From: Firmicutes bacterium UBA2595
GTDB taxonomy: Bacteria > Bacillota > Thermincolia > Thermincolales > UBA2595
Length of the DNA stretch: 16,890 nucleotides
Assembly: GCA_002339745.1 (NCBI GenBank)
Contig: DDKP01000048.1
Span: 1-16,890 of the forward strand
Direction: 5' to 3'
This document shows positions 1 to 7,025 of this stretch, one piece after another. The notes beneath the pieces were generated by a model. It had not been told where the DNA came from. It made no database searches and saw only the letters and a list, made by a program, of their open reading frames with translations. A program made the position numbers and the translations under genes. The first letter of the stretch is position 1; each line of letters starts with the position of its first letter.

Positions 1-1059
1 CTGACTAAAGGAAGATATGCTTTTGTCAGCCATCATATCGGAGACTTGGAAAACCTGGAAACTCTGGAGGCGTTTGAGCGGGAAGTAGTCATGTACAAGA
101 AGCTTTTTCACGTGGAGCCGGACCTGGTGGCTTACGACTACCATCCCGAATACCTCTCTACGAAGTATGCCCTTGACCTTCCTGGGATTAAGAAAACAGG
201 TGTCCAGCATCACCATGCCCATATAGCCAGCTGTATGGCAGAGAACGGGCTAGAAGGGCAGGTCCTGGGAGTTGCATTTGACGGGACCGGTTTCGGGCCT
301 GACGGATCAATTTGGGGCGGCGAGTTCTTATATGCTTCCCTGAAGGATTTTAAGAGAGTGGGCCATTTAAAATACGTGCCAATGCCGGGGGGCGCCAGGG
401 CTATCAGGGAACCGTGGCGGATGGCGGCGGGTTACCTGTATTCCCGGTACGGGCGGGATTGGAAAAAGCAAAAAGGAGCAGGGTTCCTGGCGGGGAAAAG
501 CGAAATGCTCATGGGTGCGCTGGACGACATGATGGAGAAGAAGATTAATTGCCCGCTAACATCCAGTATGGGAAGACTGTTTGATGCTGTGGCAGCATTG
601 ATAGGAGTTAGGGATTACGTAAATTATGAGGGACAGGCTGCCGTTGAAATGGAGCAGATAGCCCGTAGGGCAAGGGAAAAGGTTAACATAATATATAGTT
701 ATGTTATCAAAGATAATGATATGGTCTGGGAGATTGATACCGGTCCGATAATCGATGAACTAATGGCCGATATTGAGGATAAAGCTGAACAGATGACTGT
801 AGCCAGTAAATTTCATCATACTGTCAAGGATATCATTGTCCAGGTCTGCCGGATGGCAAGGGAGCGGTACGGTGAGAACCGTATATGCCTGAGCGGGGGA
901 GTGTTTCAAAACATGTTCTTGATGGACATGGTCCACCGGGACCTGGAAGAAAATAATTTTGAGGTATTTATTCACCGGCAGGTACCGGCCAATGACGGGG
1001 GAATTTCTCTCGGACAGGCGGTCATAGCCGATGAAAGGAGGAAATTGGGATGTGTTTAG
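1..1059 (+). CDS. hypF: Carbamoyltransferase HypF, C-terminal part (5' end outside window)
   Basis: HypF converts carbamoyl phosphate to carbamoyl-adenylate and passes the carbamoyl group to the C-terminal cysteine of HypE, the source of the cyanide ligands of [NiFe]-hydrogenase. The reading frame is open from base 1, so about 352 residues remain of a protein that is usually 750-800. The acylphosphatase, zinc-finger and YrdC-like domains must lie upstream; only the Kae1-like carbamoyltransferase domain is here. Seen motifs are SHHIGDLEN at the fragment's start, the metal-binding QHHHAH at about fragment residues 69-74, FDGTGFGPDGSIWGGE, SSMGRLFDA, SGGVFQN near 298-304 and VPANDGGISLGQ. A TTG at 46 is not the start, because the conserved family sequence continues before it. 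The stop overlaps the hypC start by 10 bases, which suggests translational coupling. Confidence 0.96.
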   Translation: MTKGRYAFVSHHIGDLENLETLEAFEREVVMYKKLFHVEPDLVAYDYHPEYLSTKYALDLPGIKKTGVQHHHAHIASCMAENGLEGQVLGVAFDGTGFGPDGSIWGGEFLYASLKDFKRVGHLKYVPMPGGARAIREPWRMAAGYLYSRYGRDWKKQKGAGFLAGKSEMLMGALDDMMEKKINCPLTSSMGRLFDAVAALIGVRDYVNYEGQAAVEMEQIARRAREKVNIIYSYVIKDNDMVWEIDTGPIIDELMADIEDKAEQMTVASKFHHTVKDIIVQVCRMARERYGENRICLSGGVFQNMFLMDMVHRDLEENNFEVFIHRQVPANDGGISLGQAVIADERRKLGCV

Positions 1060-1274
1060 CTATACCAGGCAAAATCGTTAGCATCGAAGACAACCTGGCA
1101 GAAGTGGAAATAGCCGGTGTGATCCGCAGGGTAAGCCTGGACCTGGCGCCGGAGGCTAAATTGAACGATTACGTCCTGGTCCACGCCGGGTTTGCCATCC
1201 AGGTTATTGATGAGAAAGAAGCCTTAAAAACGCTGGAGCTGTTTAAGGAGTTAATGGAACATGAAGTTTCTTAA
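1050..1274 (+). CDS. hypC: Hydrogenase maturation chaperone HypC
   Basis: This 74-residue protein matches the HypC/HybG/HupF family in length and layout. It begins MCLAIPG, with the essential Cys2 that becomes the N-terminal iron ligand after Met removal, and has the conserved histidine in the VHAGFAI segment (His45). In the known pathway HypC carries the iron centre with HypD during CN/CO assembly and delivers it to the hydrogenase large-subunit precursor. The ATG has a strong AAAGGAGG site at 1034-1041, inside the end of hypF, eight bases before the start. Its 3' end overlaps hypD by 14 bases. Confidence 0.97.
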   Translation: MCLAIPGKIVSIEDNLAEVEIAGVIRRVSLDLAPEAKLNDYVLVHAGFAIQVIDEKEALKTLELFKELMEHEVS

Positions 1275-2349
1275 GGAATACAGAGACAGTAGGTTGGCCG
1301 GAGAAATTTTGGAAAAAATAAAAAAGATTTCAAAGAAACCGGTCAAATTTATGGAGGTGTGCGGGACCCACACGGTGTCGATTTTCAGGCACGGCATCAG
1401 GGAGATACTGCCTGATAATATCACTTTGATATCAGGCCCAGGGTGTCCGGTGTGCGTTACCCCTAACCGGCATATAGATGAAGCCGTTGCGCTCTGCCGC
1501 CTGCCAGAGGTTATTCTGGCGACTTTTGGCGACATGATGAAGGTCCCGGGATCAAAATCCAGCCTGGCGGCGGAAAAGGCGCTGGGAGCGGATATCAGGA
1601 TTGTTTATTCTACCATGGATGCCGTCGATATTGCTGTTAACAACCCCGAAAAAGAAGTTGTGTTTTTTGGCATCGGGTTCGAGACAACTTCTCCGACGAT
1701 TGCGGCTGCGGTACTGCGGGCCGAACGGGAGGGCCTGAAAAACTTTTCCGTGCTGGGCGCTCAAAAGCTTATCCCACAAGCTATCAGGGCACTGTTGGAA
1801 AACAATGAGGTCGGGATTAACGGGTTCATCCTCCCGGGACATGTAAGCGCCCTGATAGGGATTAAGCCGTATGAGTTCATCGCCCAAGATTTTGGCATTC
1901 CTGCGGTTATTATAGGATTTGAACCGGTTGACATACTGCAGGGAATATTGATGCTGGTTAAACAGGTTGAGTCGGGTACGGCCCGGGTTGAGATACAGTA
2001 CAGCAGGGGTGTGCCGCCGGAGGGGAACCCTCACGCCATGAAAGTTCTTTTTACTGTTTTCGAGCCGGGCGATGCCTTGTGGCGGGGAATCGGAACAATT
2101 CCCGGAACGGGACTCAGAATCAGGGAAGAGTATCAGAAATATGATGCAGTTAAAAAATTCGGTATTGAAGTGGCTGAGAGCCGGGAACACCCAGGCTGCA
2201 GGTGCGGTGAAGTTTTACGAGGACTCATTACACCCCTCCAGTGCGGGCTGTACGGGAAGGCGTGCCTGCCGGAACAACCCGTGGGACCCTGCATGGTATC
2301 TGTGGAGGGAACCTGTGCCGCCTATTATAAATACGGGAAAAGGGGCTGA
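1261..2349 (+). CDS. hypD: Hydrogenase maturation iron-sulfur protein HypD
   Basis: HypD is the [4Fe-4S] scaffold on which, with HypC, the Fe(CN)2CO moiety is built. At 362 residues it has the usual family length. The conserved cysteine motifs are all present: MEVCGTHT (Cys34), GPGCPVC (Cys62, Cys65), HPGCRCGEVLRG (Cys313, Cys315), and the C-terminal series at Cys328, Cys335, Cys344 and Cys352. The fold marker GIGFETTSP and the LPGHVSALIG segment are also seen. The ATG at 1261 follows AAGGAG at 1245-1250 and lies within the end of hypC, so the two are probably translated together. Nothing suggests a loss of function. Confidence 0.97.
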   Translation: MKFLKEYRDSRLAGEILEKIKKISKKPVKFMEVCGTHTVSIFRHGIREILPDNITLISGPGCPVCVTPNRHIDEAVALCRLPEVILATFGDMMKVPGSKSSLAAEKALGADIRIVYSTMDAVDIAVNNPEKEVVFFGIGFETTSPTIAAAVLRAEREGLKNFSVLGAQKLIPQAIRALLENNEVGINGFILPGHVSALIGIKPYEFIAQDFGIPAVIIGFEPVDILQGILMLVKQVESGTARVEIQYSRGVPPEGNPHAMKVLFTVFEPGDALWRGIGTIPGTGLRIREEYQKYDAVKKFGIEVAESREHPGCRCGEVLRGLITPLQCGLYGKACLPEQPVGPCMVSVEGTCAAYYKYGKRG

Positions 2350-2354
2350 ACAAT

Positions 2355-3365
2355 TTGACAGAGAAGAATATACTGCTTGCTCACGGAAGCGGTGGCAGGC
2401 TGTCCCATCAACTGGTCAGGGAACTGTTTCTGCCAGTATTTGATAACGACGCCCTCAATAAACTCGATGACAGGGCCGAGGTGTTCGCTTCCGGCGTGAG
2501 GCTTGCCTTCACAACCGATTCATTCGTTGTCAGCCCGCCGTTCTTTGAAGGAGGAGACATAGGAAAACTGGCGGTATGCGGCACTGTCAACGACCTGGCT
2601 ATGGGCGGCGCGGAACCGCTGTACCTGAGCGCCGGTTTTATTATCGAAGAGGGACTGCCGATCGACCAGTTGAAGGCTGTTGTGGAATCAATGAGAAAAA
2701 CTGCTGACGAAGCAGGTGTTAAAATCGTCTGCGGTGATACAAAGGTTGTCGAAAGAGGATCAGCGGACCGGATTTTCATCAACACTTCAGGTATTGGGGT
2801 TGTGCCGGAAGGGGTCAGCATATCGGGCAGTCTGGCCCAGCCGGGAGATAAAGTTATTATCAACGGGTTTATCGGGGACCATGGAATCGCTGTAATGGCT
2901 GAGCGCCACGGTTTTTCGTTTACCGAAAAGGTTGTCAGCGACTGCGCGCCCCTTAACGGGCTGGTGAAGGCGATGTTGGAAGTGAGCACAGATATTCATG
3001 TACTGAGGGACCCTACCAGGGGAGGAGTAGCTACAACCCTGAACGAAATCGCTTCCCAGAGCAATGTGGGTGTCGTCCTCCGGGAGGATATGATCCCGGT
3101 ACGGGATCAAGTGCTGGCTGCCTGCGAGATACTTGGTTATGACCCCCTTTATGTAGCCAACGAGGGAAAACTCCTGGCAGTAGTTCCCGCCCAATCTGCG
3201 GACAGGGTACTGGCGGCCATGAAAAAACACCCCTACGGGGTGGACAGCGCCATCATTGGCGAAGTGGTGGCCGACCATCCCGGTAAAGTAGTCCTGTCAA
3301 CGGGAATAGGAGGCCGCAGGATAGTAGATATGCTGGTTGGAGAGCAGTTGCCGCGGATATGTTAA
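2355..3365 (+). CDS. hypE: Hydrogenase maturation protein HypE (carbamoyl dehydratase)
   Basis: HypE takes the carbamoyl group from HypF on its C-terminal cysteine and dehydrates it with ATP to a thiocyanate, the cyanide donor to iron. The 336-residue product ends in the family signature PRIC, with the acceptor Cys336 as the last residue. The N-terminus has LLAHGSGG, and the PurM/AIR-synthase-like fold is marked by TTDSFVVSPPFFEGGDIGKL, CGTVNDLAMGGA and RDPTRGGVATTLNE. The start is a TTG at 2355, preceded by AAAGGGG at 2339-2345 that overlaps the end of hypD; no ATG is positioned to keep the conserved N-terminus. It sits five bases after hypD and ends the hyp cluster. Confidence 0.96.
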   Translation: MTEKNILLAHGSGGRLSHQLVRELFLPVFDNDALNKLDDRAEVFASGVRLAFTTDSFVVSPPFFEGGDIGKLAVCGTVNDLAMGGAEPLYLSAGFIIEEGLPIDQLKAVVESMRKTADEAGVKIVCGDTKVVERGSADRIFINTSGIGVVPEGVSISGSLAQPGDKVIINGFIGDHGIAVMAERHGFSFTEKVVSDCAPLNGLVKAMLEVSTDIHVLRDPTRGGVATTLNEIASQSNVGVVLREDMIPVRDQVLAACEILGYDPLYVANEGKLLAVVPAQSADRVLAAMKKHPYGVDSAIIGEVVADHPGKVVLSTGIGGRRIVDMLVGEQLPRIC

Positions 3366-3481
3366 AAAGGTGTTTGGCAGGCCCCCTAACGCAAGCGAGA
3401 GGGTTGATCTCGGTAAAATAAAGGAAATACCAGTGAGATTGTCGAATAATTGCGTAAACTGTAACCAGAAGAGGAGATATC

Positions 3482-3889
3482 ATGAAGATTGCTGTAATTG
3501 ACGGCCAGGGCGGCGGAATAGGTAAGTATATTGTAGAAAAACTCAGACAGGAACTTCCCGAGGAAGTGGAAATTATCGCGCTTGGCACCAATGCCCTGGC
3601 AACAGCAGCTATGTTGAAGGCGGGAGCCAACGAAGGGGCTTCCGGCGAAAATGCCGTTGTTTTTAATACCACCAGGGTTGATTTAATAACAGGACCCATT
3701 AGCATTGTCATGGCAAACGCCATGCTTGGTGAGGTCACACCGAGAATGGCAGAAGCAGTTTCCAGCAGTCCGGCGCCTAAGATTCTTCTTCCCGTGACAC
3801 GAGGCGGCTTTGAACTGGCGGGGCATAAATCCGAGCCCCTGCCGCACCTGATAGATGACCTTTTAAAAAAAATAAAGCAGAAATTGTGA
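3482..3889 (+). CDS. DUF3842 family protein of unknown function
   Basis: I recognise this 135-residue protein as a DUF3842-type protein; its function is not known. It starts MKIAVIDGQGGGIGK: a beta strand followed by a glycine-rich loop (residues 8-14) typical of a Rossmann-like nucleotide-binding fold. Further strands and helices follow (IIALGTNALATAAMLKAGAN at about 31-50, GPISIVMANAM, KILLPVTRGGFELAG). No catalytic motif, signal peptide or membrane segment is visible. A good site, GAGGAG, at 3471-3476 decides the ATG at 3482. It lies 116 bases after hypE on the same strand and may be co-transcribed with the hyp genes, though no convincing promoter or terminator was seen in the gap. A role in nickel or hydrogenase metabolism would be guesswork from position alone. 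Confidence 0.85.
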   Translation: MKIAVIDGQGGGIGKYIVEKLRQELPEEVEIIALGTNALATAAMLKAGANEGASGENAVVFNTTRVDLITGPISIVMANAMLGEVTPRMAEAVSSSPAPKILLPVTRGGFELAGHKSEPLPHLIDDLLKKIKQKL

Positions 3890-3910
3890 AAAACCTTAAG
3901 TGCGCTGCAT

Positions 3911-4447
3911 TTAATTTAGTTCATCAGCGCGGATTAGTATTTCCAGTTCTTCCGAGCCGGAAATCAGGTTTGTGTTGTGATGATTGCGCACAAAAAAAAC
4001 CAGTTCCTCGCTGAGCCCGGCATTTTGGGCCATGGAGGCCCCGATTTTCCCATGATTTAGGTGGATGTAGAAGGCGTTGCGCAGCCGGGACATCAACGGG
4101 CTTTTTCCAGGTCTGGCCAGTTTTTGGGCTAAACCTGAGGAAAATTTCCTTACCAGCACGTACCAGATGCGGTCCGTCAGTGAGATCTTTAGGCCGGACT
4201 TGCCTATATCGTGCAGTAGAGCTGCTTTCATGAGAAGGCTGTGGTCCAGGTCGGGCCGCGCGCCGGCTATGACAGAGACTGTTTCAGCCACATTAACGCA
4301 GTGCTTCTGGACCGCGGGCTGCATCCTGTAAAAAAGCAGTTTTTCAATTTCATTCAGATAACGGTCAACAACTGCATGGTCTTTGGGTTCCATTTTCGCA
4401 AAAAGCGCTCTGAATAACTGCCGGCATCTTCTGATTATTTTGACCAA
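3911..4447 (-). CDS. HD-domain metal-dependent phosphohydrolase
   Basis: The 178-residue product has the ligand pattern of the HD superfamily: His49 (QKHCVNVAE), the His79-Asp80 doublet (LLHDIGKSG), His132 (NHGKIGA), His156 (VRNHHN) and Asp175 (RADELN). This five-part set is typical of HDIG/HD-GYP-like hydrolases that cleave phosphoesters, often nucleotides, with one or two metals. The N-terminal 20 residues are basic and no GYP motif is seen, so cyclic-di-GMP hydrolysis is not supported. It starts at a TTG (bases 4445-4447 on the complement), decided by an AGGTGG site at 4455-4460, seven bases away. It is the only minus-strand gene in the window, convergent with the DUF3842 gene and divergent from the B12 operon. 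The substrate cannot be named. Confidence 0.85.
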   Translation of the reverse strand: MVKIIRRCRQLFRALFAKMEPKDHAVVDRYLNEIEKLLFYRMQPAVQKHCVNVAETVSVIAGARPDLDHSLLMKAALLHDIGKSGLKISLTDRIWYVLVRKFSSGLAQKLARPGKSPLMSRLRNAFYIHLNHGKIGASMAQNAGLSEELVFFVRNHHNTNLISGSEELEILIRADELN

Positions 4448-4499
4448 GACCTGTCCACCTCGCTATTCACTCCGTTTGTGCCCCGGAACGGTTTTATTC

Positions 4500-4528
4500 A
4501 GTATATCACAAGTTCAGGGAGATGTGAA
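4500..4528 (-). promoter_or_regulatory. Sigma-A-type promoter for the HD-domain gene
   Basis: Read on the complement, TTCACA (4523-4528) is followed by a 17-base spacer and TATACT (4500-4505), a near-consensus vegetative promoter. Transcription would start around 4493 and give a leader of about 45 bases before the TTG start of the HD gene, including its AGGTGG site. Confidence 0.6.
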
Positions 4529-4561
4529 ATTTCTCATGAATAATTTTATTGTTCCCTAGGA

Positions 4562-4590
4562 TTTACATACCGGACCGTTTGTAGTAAAAT
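4562..4590 (+). promoter_or_regulatory. Sigma-A-type promoter of the cobalamin operon
   Basis: TTTACA (4562-4567) and TAAAAT (4585-4590) are separated by exactly 17 bases in an AT-rich stretch. The predicted start near 4597 is just upstream of the closing stem of the cobalamin riboswitch, where the operon promoter is expected. It is arranged back to back with the HD-gene promoter about 35 bases away. Confidence 0.7.
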
Positions 4591-4614
4591 TAGAATAATA
4601 AACAATTGAAAAAA

Positions 4615-4797
4615 CCTTCCGGGTGCAATAAAACGGGAATCAGGAAAAGCCTGAGCGGTCTCCGCCACTGTAGCCAGGGAACGCCTTACATGATGCCACC
4701 TTTTGGGGGAAGGCGTAAGAAGCGTGTTGATCTGGGAGCCAGGATACCGGCCCGGAGGTTAACCATCAGTCCTTCGCGAGTAAAGGATTATGGTTGA
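4615..4797 (+). promoter_or_regulatory. Cobalamin riboswitch with downstream hairpin
   Basis: The leader of the B12 operon carries the standard cobalamin aptamer. The closing stem pairs CCTTCCGGG (4615-4623) with CCCGGAGG (4751-4758), with one bulged T. Inside are GGGTGC, the stem TCAGG/CCTGA (4640-4644/4650-4654), GCGG/CCGC (4655-4658/4662-4665), the conserved GCCACTG (4664-4670), a variable stem ACGCCTT/AAGGCGT (4681-4687/4710-4716) and the B12 box AGCCAGGATACCGGCC (4737-4752). A hairpin AACCAT/ATGGTT with inner TCCTT/AAGGA (4761-4795) probably corresponds to the P13 element, whose loop normally kisses L5. In this family, adenosylcobalamin or a related corrinoid binds and lowers expression of the downstream genes. 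The aptamer call is firm; which corrinoid it prefers cannot be told. Confidence 0.95.
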
Positions 4798-4830
4798 ATC
4801 ATCCGGCCAAACGCCTTTTGATAATACCAT

Positions 4831-4864
4831 GTCCTCAGTCGTCAGTACTGGGGACTTAATATTT
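4831..4864 (+). terminator. Terminator-like hairpin in the riboswitch expression platform
   Basis: GTCCTCAGT (4831-4839) pairs fully, with one G-T wobble, with ACTGGGGAC (4847-4855) around a seven-base loop. It is followed by TTAATATTT, a weak U-rich tract, and then the cobU ribosome site AGGAG at 4865-4869. The position suits riboswitch-controlled premature termination, but the poor U tract leaves room for translational control or a plain structural role. Confidence 0.45.
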
Positions 4865-4878
4865 AGGAGCTGCAGTCA

Positions 4879-5451
4879 ATGAGTGGAAAATTGATTTTTA
4901 TTACCGGCGGTATCAGGAGCGGTAAAAGTACATTTGCAGAAAAGATTACTACCGATCTTGGTCAAAATGTAACTTATATAGCCACGGCACAGGCCCTGGA
5001 CGAGGAAATGCTGGACCGGATAGAACTTCACCGGAAAAGAAGACCTGCCACGTGGACAACGGTAGAGGAACCCGTGAATACCACGGATGAGATTATCAAA
5101 CACGGCTCCCAATCCGATGTAATACTGCTGGACTGCCTGACGTTCCTTTTGAGCAACCTGATGTTCAAAAAAGAAAGGGAAAAGGGAGGACAATTCAAAA
5201 AAGAATACCAAGGGGAGATTTTAGAGGAAATAACCTCGCTGGCTAAGGCAGCCAAAGAGGCGAAGGCCCATGTGGTAATTGTATCAAATGAGGTTGGGAT
5301 GACACTGGTGTCAGATAATTTCCTCGGTCGGCAGTACCAGGAACTTGTGGGCCGGGCTAACCAGATAATCGCCGGCCTGGCTGACGAGGCTTACCTGGTT
5401 GTTGCCGGATACCCTATAGATCTCAAAAGAGGAAGGAGCAAAGATTTATGA
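4879..5451 (+). CDS. cobU: Adenosylcobinamide kinase / adenosylcobinamide-phosphate guanylyltransferase
   Basis: CobU phosphorylates adenosylcobinamide (kinase activity) and adds GMP to give adenosylcobinamide-GDP, the activated substrate of CobS. The 190-residue product has the P-loop GGIRSGKS (residues 10-17), the segment RIELHRKRRPATW containing His51, which corresponds to the histidine guanylylated in the Salmonella enzyme, LLDCLTFLLSNL, and VSNEVGMTLVSDNFLGRQYQ. Length fits the family. The ATG at 4879 is preceded by AGGAG at 4865-4869. It is the first gene after the cobalamin riboswitch and overlaps cobQ by four bases (ATGA), so the two are probably translationally coupled. Confidence 0.96.
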   Translation: MSGKLIFITGGIRSGKSTFAEKITTDLGQNVTYIATAQALDEEMLDRIELHRKRRPATWTTVEEPVNTTDEIIKHGSQSDVILLDCLTFLLSNLMFKKEREKGGQFKKEYQGEILEEITSLAKAAKEAKAHVVIVSNEVGMTLVSDNFLGRQYQELVGRANQIIAGLADEAYLVVAGYPIDLKRGRSKDL

Positions 5452-7022
5452 AGACCAGATGCATTATGCTGCAGGGAACCGGATCACACGTTGGAAAGAG
5501 TGTGCTGGTGGCTGCTCTTTGCCGGATATTTTTGCAGGACGGGTACAAGGTAGCGCCTTTTAAATCGCAGAATATGGCCCTCAATTCTTATGTTACCAGG
5601 GACGGGGGAGAGATGGGCCGGGCCCAGGTTGTACAGGCTGAAGCCGCCGGCCTGGCTCCCAGCGTGCTTATGAACCCGGTACTGCTTAAACCGACCGGGC
5701 AGGCAACTTCCCAGGTTATTGTCCTGGGCAGGCCTGTGGGCAACATGTCAGCCAAGGAGTATCATGAAAAATATAACACCCGGGTCCTGGGCGTAGTAGA
5801 AGACGCATTGAACAAATTGAAGTCGGAACATGAAATCATTGTTATAGAAGGAGCAGGCAGCCCTGCGGAAGTAAACCTGCAGGCAACGGAAATAGTCAAT
5901 ATGAGAATAGCCAGGATGGCAGACTGTCCGGTGCTGCTGGTAGCTGATATCGACAAAGGGGGCGCCCTGGCCTCAGTTGTGGGTACCCTGGAACTTCTGG
6001 AACCTGCTGACAGGGCCCGGGTGGCCGGTATAATAATCAATAAATTCCGCGGTGATGTCAAACTGTTCCATCCTGCAGTGGAATTTCTGGAGAAAAAGAC
6101 GGGTGTCCCGGTTCTGGGAATAGTCCCGTATTTTCAGGGGTTCAGGATCCAGGAGGAAGACACCATTCCGGAAGAAACACTCAAGGCTGGAATGAAAACG
6201 GTAGAAAACAAGTTGGATGTGGTGGTCATTAACCTGCCCCATATTTCCAATTTCACTGATTTTGACCCCCTTGAAGATGAGCCTGATGTCCAACTGAGGT
6301 ATGTAGGCAAGGCGAATAAACTCGGCAATCCCGACTTGATTATCATCCCTGGCAGTAAAAATACTATTCATGACATAACATACCTGGAAAAAACAGGACT
6401 TGCTTCCCTCATTATCGAACAGGAAAAAAGAGGCATACCCATTATTGGTATATGCGGAGGTTTCCAAATTCTCGGGAGGGAACTGCATGACCCGCTACAC
6501 ACCGAATCCGAGATTGACAGCGTGAAAGGTTTGGGACTTCTGGATATGACCACAACCTTCTATCCGGACAAGATAACAACCCAGGTTCAGGCTAAGGTAA
6601 TTGGTTCAGGGCCGTTCTTTAACGGGATGCAAGGCCAACTGGTGAAGGGCTACGAAATACACATGGGCCGGTCCGAAATTGGTGAAGGGGTTATTCCCGC
6701 CTTCAGGATAGTCGAGCGCTCAACCAAGGAAGTTAATATCCTTGATGGGGCTGTACGCCCCGACGGCAGGGTATTTGGTACTTATATTCATGGAATATTT
6801 GATAATGATGCTTTCCGCAGGCGCGTATTGGACGTAATCAGGGAGAAGAAAGGCTGGGGGCCGCTCGAGGTCAGTAACGTGCAGACTGTGTTTGAACAGC
6901 GGGAAAAGGACTTCAACAAACTCGCAGATGTAGTCAGGAACAGCATGGATATGGAAAGCTTATATGAAATAATGAATCTTGGACCCCGGGGGAAACAAGA
7001 CCAGAAGTTGGGGGCTTGCTAA
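5448..7022 (+). CDS. cobQ: Cobyric acid synthase (CobQ/CbiP)
   Basis: This enzyme amidates the b, d, e and g side chains of adenosylcobyrinate a,c-diamide using glutamine and ATP to give adenosylcobyric acid. The 524-residue protein has an N-terminal dethiobiotin-synthetase-like ATPase domain (GTGSHVGKSVL at 10-20, FKSQNMALNS at 38-47, EGAGSPAEVNL at about 134-144) and a C-terminal class I glutamine amidotransferase-like domain. The catalytic Cys336 is in GICGGFQILG and the triad histidine, His448, in YIHGIFDN. The retained triad indicates working glutaminase activity. GGAAGGAG at 5431-5438 precedes the ATG, which overlaps the cobU stop. It is about the usual family length and ends three bases before cbiB. 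Confidence 0.96.
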   Translation: MKTRCIMLQGTGSHVGKSVLVAALCRIFLQDGYKVAPFKSQNMALNSYVTRDGGEMGRAQVVQAEAAGLAPSVLMNPVLLKPTGQATSQVIVLGRPVGNMSAKEYHEKYNTRVLGVVEDALNKLKSEHEIIVIEGAGSPAEVNLQATEIVNMRIARMADCPVLLVADIDKGGALASVVGTLELLEPADRARVAGIIINKFRGDVKLFHPAVEFLEKKTGVPVLGIVPYFQGFRIQEEDTIPEETLKAGMKTVENKLDVVVINLPHISNFTDFDPLEDEPDVQLRYVGKANKLGNPDLIIIPGSKNTIHDITYLEKTGLASLIIEQEKRGIPIIGICGGFQILGRELHDPLHTESEIDSVKGLGLLDMTTTFYPDKITTQVQAKVIGSGPFFNGMQGQLVKGYEIHMGRSEIGEGVIPAFRIVERSTKEVNILDGAVRPDGRVFGTYIHGIFDNDAFRRRVLDVIREKKGWGPLEVSNVQTVFEQREKDFNKLADVVRNSMDMESLYEIMNLGPRGKQDQKLGAC

Positions 7023-7025
7023 AAA

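Noticed and set aside
46..1059. hypF starting at the TTG at 46
   Set aside because: Conserved HypF sequence (SHHIGDL) continues in frame to base 1, so the gene begins outside the window.
1552..2190. Long open frame on the minus strand opposite hypD
   Set aside because: It lies fully inside hypD, has no ribosome site or recognisable domain, and its composition follows from the codon use of hypD.
3384..3481. Possible hairpin (CCCT/AGGG with CGC/GCG) and promoter or riboswitch in the gap before the DUF3842 gene
   Set aside because: The inner loop would be two bases, no U tract follows, no good pair of promoter boxes is spaced properly, and no known riboswitch core could be recognised.
3902..3930. 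Inverted repeat GCGCTG/CAGCGC between the convergent DUF3842 and HD genes, as a two-way terminator
   Set aside because: The stem is only six base pairs with a 17-base loop, there is no clean U tract, and it includes the end of the HD coding region.
4606..4797. 63-codon open frame on the plus strand
   Set aside because: It covers the cobalamin riboswitch; the conserved RNA elements explain the sequence better than a protein.
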